NCBI GenBank assembly: GCA_002293625.1
Contig: DBDP01000175.1
Location: 138 to 14,806, forward strand
From: Clostridiales bacterium UBA929
Lineage (GTDB): Bacteria > Bacillota > Clostridia > Oscillospirales > UBA929
Direction of reading: 5' to 3'
Length of the DNA stretch: 14,669 bases
Numbering within the stretch: the stretch's first letter is position 1; each line of letters starts with the position of its first letter. A program made the position numbers and the translations under genes. This document shows positions 6,988-14,637 of this stretch, in pieces. The notes beneath the pieces are model-generated. The model was not told where the DNA came from and did not search any database. It was given only the letters and a program-made list of their open reading frames with translations.

Positions 6988-7016
6988 AAGACATGACGAA
7001 TGCAAAGCGGTATAAT
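6988..7016 (+). promoter_or_regulatory. Sigma-A-type promoter for pyrE
   Basis: AAGACA (6988-6993), a 17-base spacer and a perfect TATAAT (7011-7016) precede pyrE. The transcript would start about 20 bases before the start codon, so there is no room for a PyrR-type attenuator. The rest of the 128-base gap shows no strong terminator for the upstream operon. Confidence 0.65.
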
Positions 7017-7041
7017 AAACAAATTATGGAGGGTTTTATTC

Positions 7042-7575
7042 ATGGACAAATCAGCAATCGCCAAGAGAATCTACACGGCGGCACATCTGACCGGTACTTT
7101 TACCCTGCGTTCGGGGCAAGTGTCCAACGAGTATTTTGACAAATACCTCTTTGAGTCCGACCCCGTTCTGCTTTCGAACATCGCGAAGGTGATGAAGCCG
7201 TTGATCCCGAAAGGGGCGGAACTCCTCGCGGGGTTGGAGATGGGCGGTATCCCCGTCGTCACCGCGCTGTCGATGGAGAGCGGGATGCCGGCGGCATTTG
7301 TGCGCAAAAAAGCGAAGGAGTACGGCACATGCAAGCTCGCCGAAGGCGCGGACGTCAGCGGTAAGAAAGTCTGCGTGATTGAAGACGTCGTCACGACGGG
7401 CGGACAGATTATCGAAAGTGTCAAAGAGCTGCGGCAGCGCGGCGCGGTCGTCGAGCATGTGATGTGCGTCATCCTGCGGAACGAGAAAGCCTCGGAAATC
7501 CTCGCGGGCGAGGGGTTGACGTTAATCCCCGCGTTCACGATGGAGTACATTAAAGATTGCCATGCTAGCGGTTAG
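7042..7575 (+). CDS. pyrE: Orotate phosphoribosyltransferase
   Basis: This 177-residue enzyme transfers phosphoribose from PRPP to orotate, making OMP in UMP synthesis. The PRPP-binding motif VCVIEDVVTTGG covers about residues 110-121, including the acidic pair E114-D115. The N-terminal half has the substrate-side segments HLTGTFTLRSGQVSNEYFDKY and ELLAGLEMGGIPVVTALS typical of the short bacterial PyrE type. ATG 7042 follows GGAGGG by 8 bases and lies downstream of a clear TATAAT promoter; the in-frame ATG at 7000 is upstream of the -10 box. No other pyrimidine gene is adjacent. Its 3' end overlaps the start of an ABC exporter gene by 14 bases, which is an unusual partner. Confidence 0.94.
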   Translation: MDKSAIAKRIYTAAHLTGTFTLRSGQVSNEYFDKYLFESDPVLLSNIAKVMKPLIPKGAELLAGLEMGGIPVVTALSMESGMPAAFVRKKAKEYGTCKLAEGADVSGKKVCVIEDVVTTGGQIIESVKELRQRGAVVEHVMCVILRNEKASEILAGEGLTLIPAFTMEYIKDCHASG

Positions 7576-9343
7576 ACCGATTCCCGGCGCGCTGCGGCTG
7601 GCGTTTCGGGCTTCGCCCGGTTACGCCGCACTGCATGTCGCGCTGTCCGCAGCGCACGCCGTTATGCCTACGGCGGCAACGGCTCTCGCGACGGCGAACT
7701 TTGTTGACACTGCGACCGCGATTCTGCAAGGGACACGGGCGCGGAGCGAAATCACCTTACCGATTATTCTTCTGCTTGCAGTGATGGGGATACATACCAC
7801 CGTCGGTTCGGTGATTGGTTTGATCTATGCGCGTATCAAGTTTCGCTTGCAAGACACATTCAAGCCGGCGGTCGTTAGAAAACACGCGTCGCTGGATTTC
7901 AAGCATGTTGAGAACGCCGATAATTGGGAACTGATCTCGCGCGTATCGAAGGATCCCGCCACTTCAATAATGGACGGGTTTACTGCGTATGTTCAGTTTT
8001 TGCAAATACTCATCAGCGTTTCTTCGGTTCTGATCTTGATTTTGACGCAGGTGTGGTGGGCGGTACCGATTATCCTCGCTTTCTCCGCGCCGATGTTGTG
8101 GCTCTCTATGCGGGCTGGCAAGAAAAACTATCAGGCGGGGCGCGACGCGGAGAAATTCAACCGCCGCACATGGTACCTTGATTGGGTGCTTACCGGGCGC
8201 GAAAACGTGGATGAGCGTACGTTGTTCGGGTATGGCGAGGACGTCACCCGCCGCTGGGCGGAACAGTTTGAGGCGGGGCGTAAGCTCCAGCTACGCGTTA
8301 CGGCGCGAATGTTCTTGATTTCCAAGGGGTCCAGTATTATTCTTGCGCTAATCGCCCTGTTGGTAGCGCTGACGCTAATCCAGCCTGTTGTTTCGGGCGC
8401 GTTAACCGCCGGACTGTTTATGGGAATCGTCAACGCGGTGTTCGGAATGACTAAACAATTGGGCTGGCAATTGTCAAACTCTGTCGAAAATATCTCCAGC
8501 GCCGCGGAATACCGAAAAGACTTAAACGAATTTGCCGCGCTTTCGGAAGCGCCGGACGCCTCCGGTCTGCCCGATGCGGAAACGCCGGATTTCCAAACGC
8601 TTGAGTTCCGCGACGTTCGCTTCAAGTATCCGACCGGGGACGATTATGTGCTGAAGGGCATCTCGTTCACGCTGGAGCGCGGCAAGCACTACGCTTTCGT
8701 CGGGAAAAACGGCGCGGGCAAGACCACCGTCACAAAGCTCCTGACCGGCTTGTATTCGGAATACGAAGGGGAAATCCTAATCAACGGCGCGGAGCTGCGA
8801 ACCATCCCGCCCGCAACGGTAAAGGCGCTCTTTTCTGTTGTTTATCAGGACTTCGCCAAATACTTTATCGCGCTAAAAGACAACGTCACGCTCGGCGACG
8901 TCTCCGGCTCGAATACCGAAAGCCGCGTGCAGAGTGCCGCGGAGGAAGCGGGGCTGGACGGTACCATCGCCGAACTGCGCGACGGAATCAACACACCGCT
9001 GGGCAGGGTTCTCCCGAACGGGCAGGACATTTCCGGCGGACAGTGGCAGCGCGTGGCGATTGCGCGATCGCTTATTTCCCGCGCCCCGGTGAAGATGCTG
9101 GATGAACCGACCGCCGCGCTCGACCCGGTGAGCGAAAGCCGGATTTATCAGGAATTTGAAAAGCTGATGCGCGGGAAGACAACGGTCTTTATCAGCCACC
9201 GTCTCGGCTCCACCAAACTCGCCGACGAGATTTTGGTGATCGGCGACGGGGTTGTCTCTGAATGCGGCACGCACGAGGAACTGATGCGCGAGAACGGACA
9301 GTACGCCGAAATGTTTGAGGCACAAAGGGGTTGGTATGTATGA
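7562..9343 (+). CDS. ABC exporter half-transporter (TMD-NBD), subunit 1
   Basis: This 593-residue protein joins an exporter-type membrane domain (about residues 10-320, about six helices) to an ATPase domain (about 345-593). All catalytic motifs are intact: Walker A GKNGAGKT (381-388), Q-loop in VVYQDF, signature ISGGQW (490-495), Walker B ending in D514 and E515, and H-loop H546. The GGQW signature and QDF Q-loop resemble a group of Firmicutes exporters often linked to peptides or drugs. It most likely dimerises with the second half-transporter downstream. ATG 7562 lies within the last codons of pyrE and has only a distant GGAG, so translation probably depends on coupling. The exported substrate cannot be inferred, and no precursor peptide gene is visible. 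Confidence 0.9.
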   Translation: MLAVRPIPGALRLAFRASPGYAALHVALSAAHAVMPTAATALATANFVDTATAILQGTRARSEITLPIILLLAVMGIHTTVGSVIGLIYARIKFRLQDTFKPAVVRKHASLDFKHVENADNWELISRVSKDPATSIMDGFTAYVQFLQILISVSSVLILILTQVWWAVPIILAFSAPMLWLSMRAGKKNYQAGRDAEKFNRRTWYLDWVLTGRENVDERTLFGYGEDVTRRWAEQFEAGRKLQLRVTARMFLISKGSSIILALIALLVALTLIQPVVSGALTAGLFMGIVNAVFGMTKQLGWQLSNSVENISSAAEYRKDLNEFAALSEAPDASGLPDAETPDFQTLEFRDVRFKYPTGDDYVLKGISFTLERGKHYAFVGKNGAGKTTVTKLLTGLYSEYEGEILINGAELRTIPPATVKALFSVVYQDFAKYFIALKDNVTLGDVSGSNTESRVQSAAEEAGLDGTIAELRDGINTPLGRVLPNGQDISGGQWQRVAIARSLISRAPVKMLDEPTAALDPVSESRIYQEFEKLMRGKTTVFISHRLGSTKLADEILVIGDGVVSECGTHEELMRENGQYAEMFEAQRGWYV

Positions 9344-9381
9344 TCCCTCGAAAAACTACAGTTTTTCTCATTTTGGAACTT

Positions 9382-9460
9382 TGTAGGGGCGGTCGTCCCG
9401 ACCGCCCGCAAAACCTATACACCGCGAAACTCACGGGCGACCGAGGACGGTCGCCCCTAT
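9382..9460. repeat. Inverted pair of GTAGGGGCGG palindromes between the two ABC genes
   Basis: Two hairpins lie head to head: GGGCGGTCG (9387-9395) with CGACCGCCC (9399-9407), and GGGCGACCG (9435-9443) with CGGTCGCCC (9448-9456). The outer ends, GTAGGGGCGG on the left and CGCCCCTA on the right, are reverse complements of each other, so the whole 79 bases form a compound inverted repeat around an unrelated 27-base middle. It occupies most of the 162-base gap. A weak AT stem (9350-9356 with 9361-9367) precedes it. The element may attenuate or stabilise the message between the two subunits. Confidence 0.65.
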
Positions 9461-9505
9461 GGTAACATTGAATACTATTAACCACTTCGATTTGAGGTGC
9501 TCAAC

Positions 9506-11305
9506 ATGAAGAACTCTTTCATCAAAACGGTGCTGCGCACTATCCCGGTACAGTTTCAGGCAACGGTATGGCCAACGCTGGTCAACACGTCACTTAGCGT
9601 TATCCATGCCCTTACGTGGACGGTCGGCGTCATCGCTACGCAGGAGCTGTTCGACGCGATCGCCCACGCCGCGTCCGGGGAAGCCGGGTTCGCGGACTGC
9701 GCCGTTTCTCTGCTGATACTCGCGGCGGTGACGTTTGGGCAGCAGATTTTGAATGGCGTAAACAACTTTTATTGGAACATAGTCGGCAACAAAGCGGCGG
9801 TACGGATCAAAACGCTCCTCTTTCGGAAGCTGCGGCGTATCGACCCCGCCACATTCGAGAACACCGCCTTCCTCGACGATGTAAACAAGGCAAAAGAAGG
9901 CGTGTTCATGGTGTCGCAGTATTGCCTGACATTTCTCAATATCGTGTTCTTTTACGGCGTCTACTTCGCCTCGGTCGGCGCGTACCTTTGGAGCCTAAAG
10001 CCGGTTCTGCTGATCACCATCTTGGCGGCGTTCCTTCCCGCCGCGCTCGCGCAGGCGGTTCGGGGAAAGGTTTTTACCAAACTGGAGGAGGAGAACGCGC
10101 CGCTGCGCCGGGAGAATGAGCATTACCAAAACGCATTGTGCGACCGTGCTTATATTAAAGAAACCCGGATTTTGGGCGCGTTCCGCTTTTTTAACAAGCT
10201 CTTTTCCGAAACGCTGTCCCTTCTGAACCGAAAAACATGGAAAGCCGAGCGCAAAACCGGGCTGCTGTCGCTGGCGCTGAACACCGTCACGTTTGCCGGG
10301 ATGGCGGTTTCCGCCTATCTGCTGTTCGACGCCACGATGGCGGGAGAGATAACGGTCGGTGCGTTCGCCGCGGTCTTTAACGCGCTGGGGATGGTGTTTG
10401 GAATCATGCAGGAAATCGTCAATATGCACATCGGTCAGATGAACCAAAACCTCGGCAAGGTGGCGAACTTTTTCCGGGTGCTGGATATGCCGGAGCGCGA
10501 AGGCGCACCCGGCGTACCCGACCTTCGAAAGGGTGTCACAGCCGAAGGCGTATCGTTTACCTACCCCGGACGAGACGAACCCTCCGTGAAAAACGTATCG
10601 CTTACCCTTTCGGACGGCGAAACGGTCGCCATTGTGGGCGAAAACGGCGCGGGGAAAAGCACGCTGGTGCGTCTGCTGACCGGGCTTTACCGCCCTTCGG
10701 ATGGCAGGGTAACCGTAAGCGGTCTGGACACGGCGGAAACCGATCCGGCGTCGCTGTATCAGCGCACCTCCGCCGTCTTTCAAAACTACCATTGCTATAA
10801 AATGACCCTGTCGGAGAACGTCGCCATCAGCGACACCCCCCGCGCGTCCGCAGCCTCTGGCTCGGAATCCGAAGAGCGCGTCCAAGCCGCCCTTCGCGAC
10901 GCGGACGCGGATTTAGACATCCCCCTCGACACCATGCTGTCGCCGGAGTATGACGGCACCGACCTTTCGGGCGGTCAGTGGCATCGTGTCGCCATCGCGC
11001 GGGGATTGTATCGTGAAAATGGGTTTATCGTGCTGGACGAACCAACATCGGCGATCGACCCCATCGAGGAGACGCGTATCTATGAGCAGTTCCGTCGTCT
11101 CGCGGAGGGCAAATGCGCTGTCATCGTTACGCACCGCCTCGGTTCCGCGAAACTCGCGCACAAAATCATCGTTATGGACGCCGGGGAGATTATCGATACC
11201 GGAACGCATGAGGAATTGCTTTCACGCCCGGGCAAATACTCCGAGATGTGGGCGGCGCAGGCGCAATGGTACGAACGGGAGATTATGAGTTCAGCATTTC
11301 TATAA
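9506..11305 (+). CDS. ABC exporter half-transporter (TMD-NBD), subunit 2
   Basis: This 599-residue half-transporter has the same design as its neighbour: a membrane domain (about 10-315) and an ATPase domain (about 345-590). Motifs are complete: Walker A GENGAGKS (378-385), Q-loop in AVFQNYHCYKMTLSEN, signature LSGGQW (487-492), Walker B with D511 and E512, and H-loop H543. Both subunits therefore keep a catalytic glutamate, unlike many heterodimeric exporters that have one dead site. I prefer ATG 9506, about 6 bases after TTGAGGTG; the in-frame GTG 9497 lies inside that ribosome binding site. The end overlaps the end of ligA on the opposite strand by 23 bases. The role is export of an unknown compound together with subunit 1. 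Confidence 0.9.
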   Translation: MKNSFIKTVLRTIPVQFQATVWPTLVNTSLSVIHALTWTVGVIATQELFDAIAHAASGEAGFADCAVSLLILAAVTFGQQILNGVNNFYWNIVGNKAAVRIKTLLFRKLRRIDPATFENTAFLDDVNKAKEGVFMVSQYCLTFLNIVFFYGVYFASVGAYLWSLKPVLLITILAAFLPAALAQAVRGKVFTKLEEENAPLRRENEHYQNALCDRAYIKETRILGAFRFFNKLFSETLSLLNRKTWKAERKTGLLSLALNTVTFAGMAVSAYLLFDATMAGEITVGAFAAVFNALGMVFGIMQEIVNMHIGQMNQNLGKVANFFRVLDMPEREGAPGVPDLRKGVTAEGVSFTYPGRDEPSVKNVSLTLSDGETVAIVGENGAGKSTLVRLLTGLYRPSDGRVTVSGLDTAETDPASLYQRTSAVFQNYHCYKMTLSENVAISDTPRASAASGSESEERVQAALRDADADLDIPLDTMLSPEYDGTDLSGGQWHRVAIARGLYRENGFIVLDEPTSAIDPIEETRIYEQFRRLAEGKCAVIVTHRLGSAKLAHKIIVMDAGEIIDTGTHEELLSRPGKYSEMWAAQAQWYEREIMSSAFL

Positions 11306-13238
11306 ATGCCTGTTCATCCAAAACCTTTACACCCAAACTCTGCGCTTTATCCAGTTTTGACCCGGCTTTCTCCCCCGCCACCACATACGTAGTCTTTTTG
11401 GAAACGCTGCCCGCCGCTTTTCCGCCCTTTTCGGCGATACGCGCTTCGGCTTCGTCCCGCGTCATGGAGGCAAGCGTGCCGGTTACAACAAACGTCAAGC
11501 CCGCCCACGGTCCCTGTTCCCGCTTGATTTCAGCCGTCATGTCCACCCCGGCGTCCGAGAGCGCCGCAATCAGTGTTTTTGCGCGTTCCGTGTCCAAATA
11601 GCGCCGCAGACTGAGGGCAATCACCGACCCGATGTCCGGCACCGCCGTCAGTTCCGCTTCCGAAGCCTTCATAAGCGCGTCCATTGAACCGAACGTCTGC
11701 GCCAGCGAAACCGCCGCTTTTTGCCCGACATGCCGTATCCCCAAACCAAACAGCAACCGGGCAAGTCCGCGCTGTTTGGACGCTCCGATTGCCACGAGCA
11801 GTTTTTGCGCCGATTTTTGCGCGAAACCTTCCAGCGTAAGCAAGTCAGCTTCCGTAAGACGGTATATTTCGTCGAGCGTGGAAATCCTGAGCTGCTCACA
11901 GGTTGCGCTGCCCATCCCTTCAATATCCATCGCGTCCCGCGAGGCATAGTGAATCAGCCGCCGCGTAAGCTGCGCCGGACAATCCTCCGCGACGCACCGC
12001 ACCGCGACCTCCCCTTCCGCCACAAAGACGGGCGCGCCGCATTCCGGGCAGTTTACGGGGAATTGATACGGTTCGGTGTCCGGCGGACGCTTTTCCTTAA
12101 TGACCGATACGATTTCCGGGATGATCTCCCCCGCTTTCTGCACGTTGACCGTATCGCCGATCCGAATGTCTTTTTGTGCAATAAGGTCACGGTTGTGCAG
12201 TGTCGCGTAGCGCACCGTCGAGCCGGAGAGCAACACCGCGTCCAGCACCGCCCGCGGCGTCAGCACCCCGGTGCGCCCCACTTGGATCTGGATATCGCGC
12301 ACCACCGTCTCCCGCCGTTCGGGAGGGTACTTATACGCCGCCGCCCAGCGCGGAGCGCGAACCGTCGCGCCGAGGGTTTCCCTTAGGCGGAGGGAATTTA
12401 CCTTTACAACCGCGCCGTCGGTATCGAATGAAAATGACCTTCTCTCTTCGCCGATTCGGCGGATCTCTTGCACCACCTCGTTGCCGTTTGACGCGAGACG
12501 GTAGCTGTTCGCCTGAAAACCCCAGCTTTTCAGCAAGTCCAGCGTTTCGCCGTGCGTTTCCGGCCAGGCAAAACCGTCCATACGCTGTATGTTGAACGCG
12601 AGGAAAGAAAGCCCACGCCCGGCGGTCACCGACGCGTTAAGCTGCCGTAACGAACCGGCGGCGGCGTTACGCGGATTCGCGAATGGCGGCAAACCGTCCA
12701 AATCGCGCTGCCGGTTCAGCGTCTCAAACGTCGTGCGCGGCAGATAAACTTCGCCGCGTACCGTCAGCGTTTCGGGCGCGTTTTGTAATTCCCTCGGAAT
12801 GTCGGCGACCGCCAGCGCGTTATGCGTCACGTCCTCGCCGGTTACGCCGTCGCCGCGGGTCGCCGCGAGGGCAAGCTTTCCGCCCTCATACCGCAGCGCG
12901 ACCGACAGCCCGTCCATCTTCGGCTCCACGCAATAGACCGTCTCCCCAACCGCTTCCTCTGCCCGCGCGCAAAACGCCAGCAGTTTCTCTTCCGAAAAAA
13001 CATCCTGCAAGCTCAAAAGCGGGACGTCGTGACGCACGGGAGAGAACGCCGCCGGCGCTCCTACCCGCCGCGTTGGCGACGCTTCGTCGTCTTGCAGGCC
13101 CGAGGTTTCCTCCAACTCCCGCAGACGGCGCATCAGCGCGTCGTACTCGTCGTCGGGCATGATCGGGTCGTCGTGAATATGGTATGCCTCGTTCGCCTTG
13201 GTTAAAAGCTCGCGTAGACGCTTGATTTCTTCTTCCAA
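11283..13238 (-). CDS. ligA: NAD-dependent DNA ligase LigA
   Basis: This 651-residue enzyme seals nicks in DNA using NAD+, in replication and repair. Domains run in the usual order: the N-terminal Ia region (NEAYHIHDDPIMPDDEYD), the adenylation domain with the KxDG nucleophile (K107 in VEPKMDG), the OB fold (VGRTGVLTPRA), a four-cysteine zinc finger (C397, C400, C415, C420), the helix-hairpin-helix region (GIRHVGQKAA), and a C-terminal BRCT domain (about 575-651). The length matches the family. The start is TTG 13238, preceded by a GGCGGAG site; no better start is present. It has its own promoter overlapping the end of yunB. The usual pcrA or gatCAB neighbours are absent. Confidence 0.96.
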   Translation of the reverse strand: MEEEIKRLRELLTKANEAYHIHDDPIMPDDEYDALMRRLRELEETSGLQDDEASPTRRVGAPAAFSPVRHDVPLLSLQDVFSEEKLLAFCARAEEAVGETVYCVEPKMDGLSVALRYEGGKLALAATRGDGVTGEDVTHNALAVADIPRELQNAPETLTVRGEVYLPRTTFETLNRQRDLDGLPPFANPRNAAAGSLRQLNASVTAGRGLSFLAFNIQRMDGFAWPETHGETLDLLKSWGFQANSYRLASNGNEVVQEIRRIGEERRSFSFDTDGAVVKVNSLRLRETLGATVRAPRWAAAYKYPPERRETVVRDIQIQVGRTGVLTPRAVLDAVLLSGSTVRYATLHNRDLIAQKDIRIGDTVNVQKAGEIIPEIVSVIKEKRPPDTEPYQFPVNCPECGAPVFVAEGEVAVRCVAEDCPAQLTRRLIHYASRDAMDIEGMGSATCEQLRISTLDEIYRLTEADLLTLEGFAQKSAQKLLVAIGASKQRGLARLLFGLGIRHVGQKAAVSLAQTFGSMDALMKASEAELTAVPDIGSVIALSLRRYLDTERAKTLIAALSDAGVDMTAEIKREQGPWAGLTFVVTGTLASMTRDEAEARIAEKGGKAAGSVSKKTTYVVAGEKAGSKLDKAQSLGVKVLDEQAFIEMLNS

Positions 13239-13272
13239 AACAGCTCCGCCTTTTGTTCAACTTTCCAAAGAA

Positions 13273-13302
13273 AGTATACCCTCCCGTCCCCTGTCTTGTC
13301 AA
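13273..13302 (-). promoter_or_regulatory. Sigma-A-type promoter for ligA
   Basis: Read on the minus strand, a perfect TTGACA (13302-13297), an 18-base spacer and TATACT (13278-13273) precede ligA by about 35 bases. The -35 hexamer contains the TGA stop codon of yunB (13301-13299), so ligA has vegetative expression independent of the sporulation gene upstream. Confidence 0.75.
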
Positions 13303-14069
13303 GTGGGGATCGTCGCTCCCAGTATCCCGTCCTCCATCCTGAAATAGCTTTCGGGAACCGAGCCGACAATGACAGTTTCGGCGATGCTGACCTGCGTCGC
13401 CACTTGGGTGCCGATGTCGCTTCCGGGCAGCAGGACGGAGATATCCACCGAAACGTCCATCATAATTTGGTGCCGCGTCTGGTTGATCCCGGCCTCGCTG
13501 AATTGATTGGTGAAATTCGCGCTTACAGTTCCGAGCGGCACGATTTTGAGCGGAATTCTCGGCCCCCGCCCGCCGAACAGGTCGCTGTTGATCAGGTTGC
13601 CGACCGGGATCGCGATGCCGGAGGTGTCGGCGTGTTCGATCGAGCGCAGAACCTCCTCGGTGATGTCGGCCTTCAGGCGGTTGACCGAAATAATGTCGGT
13701 TTTCAGCGCCGTGATTTGCCCGTAAATATCCTTCTCGAAATACACGAGGTCGCCGTATGTCACGCCGTTTTCGGAAATCTTGTCGTTGATCGCCTCTTTG
13801 ATCAACCGCGACGCGAGCTGGTCGACCTCCACCCGCGCCATCTGCGTCATGATGGGGCGCACATGGTTGACGACATACCGGTTGCCGAGGATAATCACGA
13901 CCACAACAATGACGCTGATCACGGCGAAACGTACCGGGAACTTGGCCGTCCGGCCGCCCTTCCGGGCGATGGCGCGCCTTCTCGCGGGCTTGCGATGGCT
14001 GACGGCTTTCGGGTGTTTTGCGCGGACAGAGCGCCACCATAATGAAACGCGCTGGCGGAACCTGCTCAT
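13299..14069 (-). CDS. yunB: Sporulation protein YunB
   Basis: This 256-residue protein has a basic N-terminus, one membrane segment (about residues 47-62) and an extracytoplasmic domain. The family landmarks are clear: GQITALKTDIISVNRLKADI, then GIAIPVGNLINSDLFGGRGP, KIVPLGTVSANFTNQFSEAGINQTRHQI, and AETVIVGSVPESYF near the end. In B. subtilis yunB belongs to the sigma-E regulon and is needed for efficient spore formation; its mechanism is unknown. ATG 14069 is chosen because AGAGGGGG precedes it by about 8 bases and the in-frame ATG at 14123 has no such site. An AGTCTATG segment (14092-14099; CATAGACT on the coding strand) resembles a sigma-E -10 box, but no convincing -35 accompanies it. 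Confidence 0.9.
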   Translation of the reverse strand: MSRFRQRVSLWWRSVRAKHPKAVSHRKPARRRAIARKGGRTAKFPVRFAVISVIVVVVIILGNRYVVNHVRPIMTQMARVEVDQLASRLIKEAINDKISENGVTYGDLVYFEKDIYGQITALKTDIISVNRLKADITEEVLRSIEHADTSGIAIPVGNLINSDLFGGRGPRIPLKIVPLGTVSANFTNQFSEAGINQTRHQIMMDVSVDISVLLPGSDIGTQVATQVSIAETVIVGSVPESYFRMEDGILGATIPT

Positions 14070-14161
14070 GGCATGACCCCCCTCTATGGGGAGTCTATGC
14101 GGTAAATCGTGAACAGATAACATCGTTCAGCAAAATACGCATGTCCCAGCAGGGCGCGGGG

Positions 14162-14440
14162 TTAATCTCCGTATAAGCGGTATTCGACAATCCCAATCCA
14201 AAGGGATTTATTATCAAGCCTGTACGGCAACTGCCCCCATTGCCCGGGAGTTCTCACCCTTATACGCCCATCTTTACATTCATATATGTAGGCTTGGCGG
14301 CAAATCTCTCCGTCGGTATTCCATAAGCAGTTTAATATACGGTTACCTATCACGCTGATCATGTCTTGCTTGGGCAATTTTTCAGGAGCGACCCTGAAGT
14401 AAACGCCGTCCGGGATGGTTTCTCTCTTGTTATTGCTCAT
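14162..14440 (-). CDS. Hypothetical protein, 92 residues, unrecognised
   Basis: I do not recognise this protein. A textbook GGAGG lies 6 bases before ATG 14440, so it is very likely translated. It has no signal peptide or membrane segment. The composition is mixed charged and aromatic, with three tryptophans, four tyrosines and two isolated cysteines, and alternating hydrophobic stretches (AYIYECKDGRIRVRTPGQ; SLWIGIVEYRLYG) suggest a small beta-rich fold. Codon use is more AT-rich than in the flanking genes. It is followed, after 92 bases, by yunB on the same strand, but there is no sign of coupling. A hairpin-rich region with a minus-strand terminator lies upstream, and no clear promoter is visible in the GC-rich 70 bases before the gene. 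Confidence 0.72.
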   Translation of the reverse strand: MSNNKRETIPDGVYFRVAPEKLPKQDMISVIGNRILNCLWNTDGEICRQAYIYECKDGRIRVRTPGQWGQLPYRLDNKSLWIGIVEYRLYGD

Positions 14441-14507
14441 AGCGTCCTCCTTCTATCTTGTTCCGCCCCGCGAGGGGTGACCTAAGGGCCGGCCGCGCTG
14501 CGGGCTC

Positions 14508-14539
14508 ACAAAAAAACACACGCCGAAGGCATCGGCATC
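14508..14539 (-). terminator. Likely intrinsic terminator on the minus strand
   Basis: On the minus strand ATGCCGA and TCGGCGT pair around a 5-base loop (about 7 bp with one G-U pair; plus-strand core GCCGA 14522-14526 and TCGGC 14532-14536). Three bases later a run of seven T follows (A at 14510-14516 on the plus strand). It would end transcription entering from beyond the window, or act as an attenuator before the 92-residue gene. Confidence 0.55.
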
Positions 14540-14574
14540 TCTGCCTATAACCTTACGACATGCGCCAGAAATCT

Positions 14575-14602
14575 AGCGTTTCGCCGCTGTCCCGAAACCG
14601 CT
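14575..14602. repeat. Bulged 9-bp hairpin in the right-end intergenic region
   Basis: AGCGTTTCG (14575-14583) pairs with CGAAACCGCT (14593-14602) with one bulged base. It is the middle of three hairpins between 14508 and 14640, in a stretch where I see no well-supported gene. Confidence 0.45.
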
Positions 14603-14609
14603 CTTGCAA

Positions 14610-14637
14610 AGATTAGCGAAGTATGATAAACTAATCT
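14610..14637. repeat. Inverted repeat AGATTAG/CTAATCT over a weak promoter-like sequence
   Basis: AGATTAG (14610-14616) and CTAATCT (14631-14637) are perfect inverted repeats 14 bases apart. On the plus strand TTGCAA (14604-14609) with a 17-base gap to TAAACT (14627-14632) makes a weak sigma-A-like promoter inside the same segment, so the repeat could be an operator for a plus-strand gene beyond the window. An RNA hairpin is the other reading. Confidence 0.4.

Noticed and set aside
9350..9367. GAAAAAC/GTTTTTC stem as a terminator after the first ABC gene
   Set aside because: The stem is only 7 bp and nearly all A-T, with a single GC pair at each end, so it is too weak to call.
12886..14040. 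Long arginine- and histidine-rich open frame on the minus strand (about 384 codons)
   Set aside because: It overlaps both yunB and the first part of ligA in another frame, has an amino acid composition typical of GC-rich shadow frames and no ribosome binding site.
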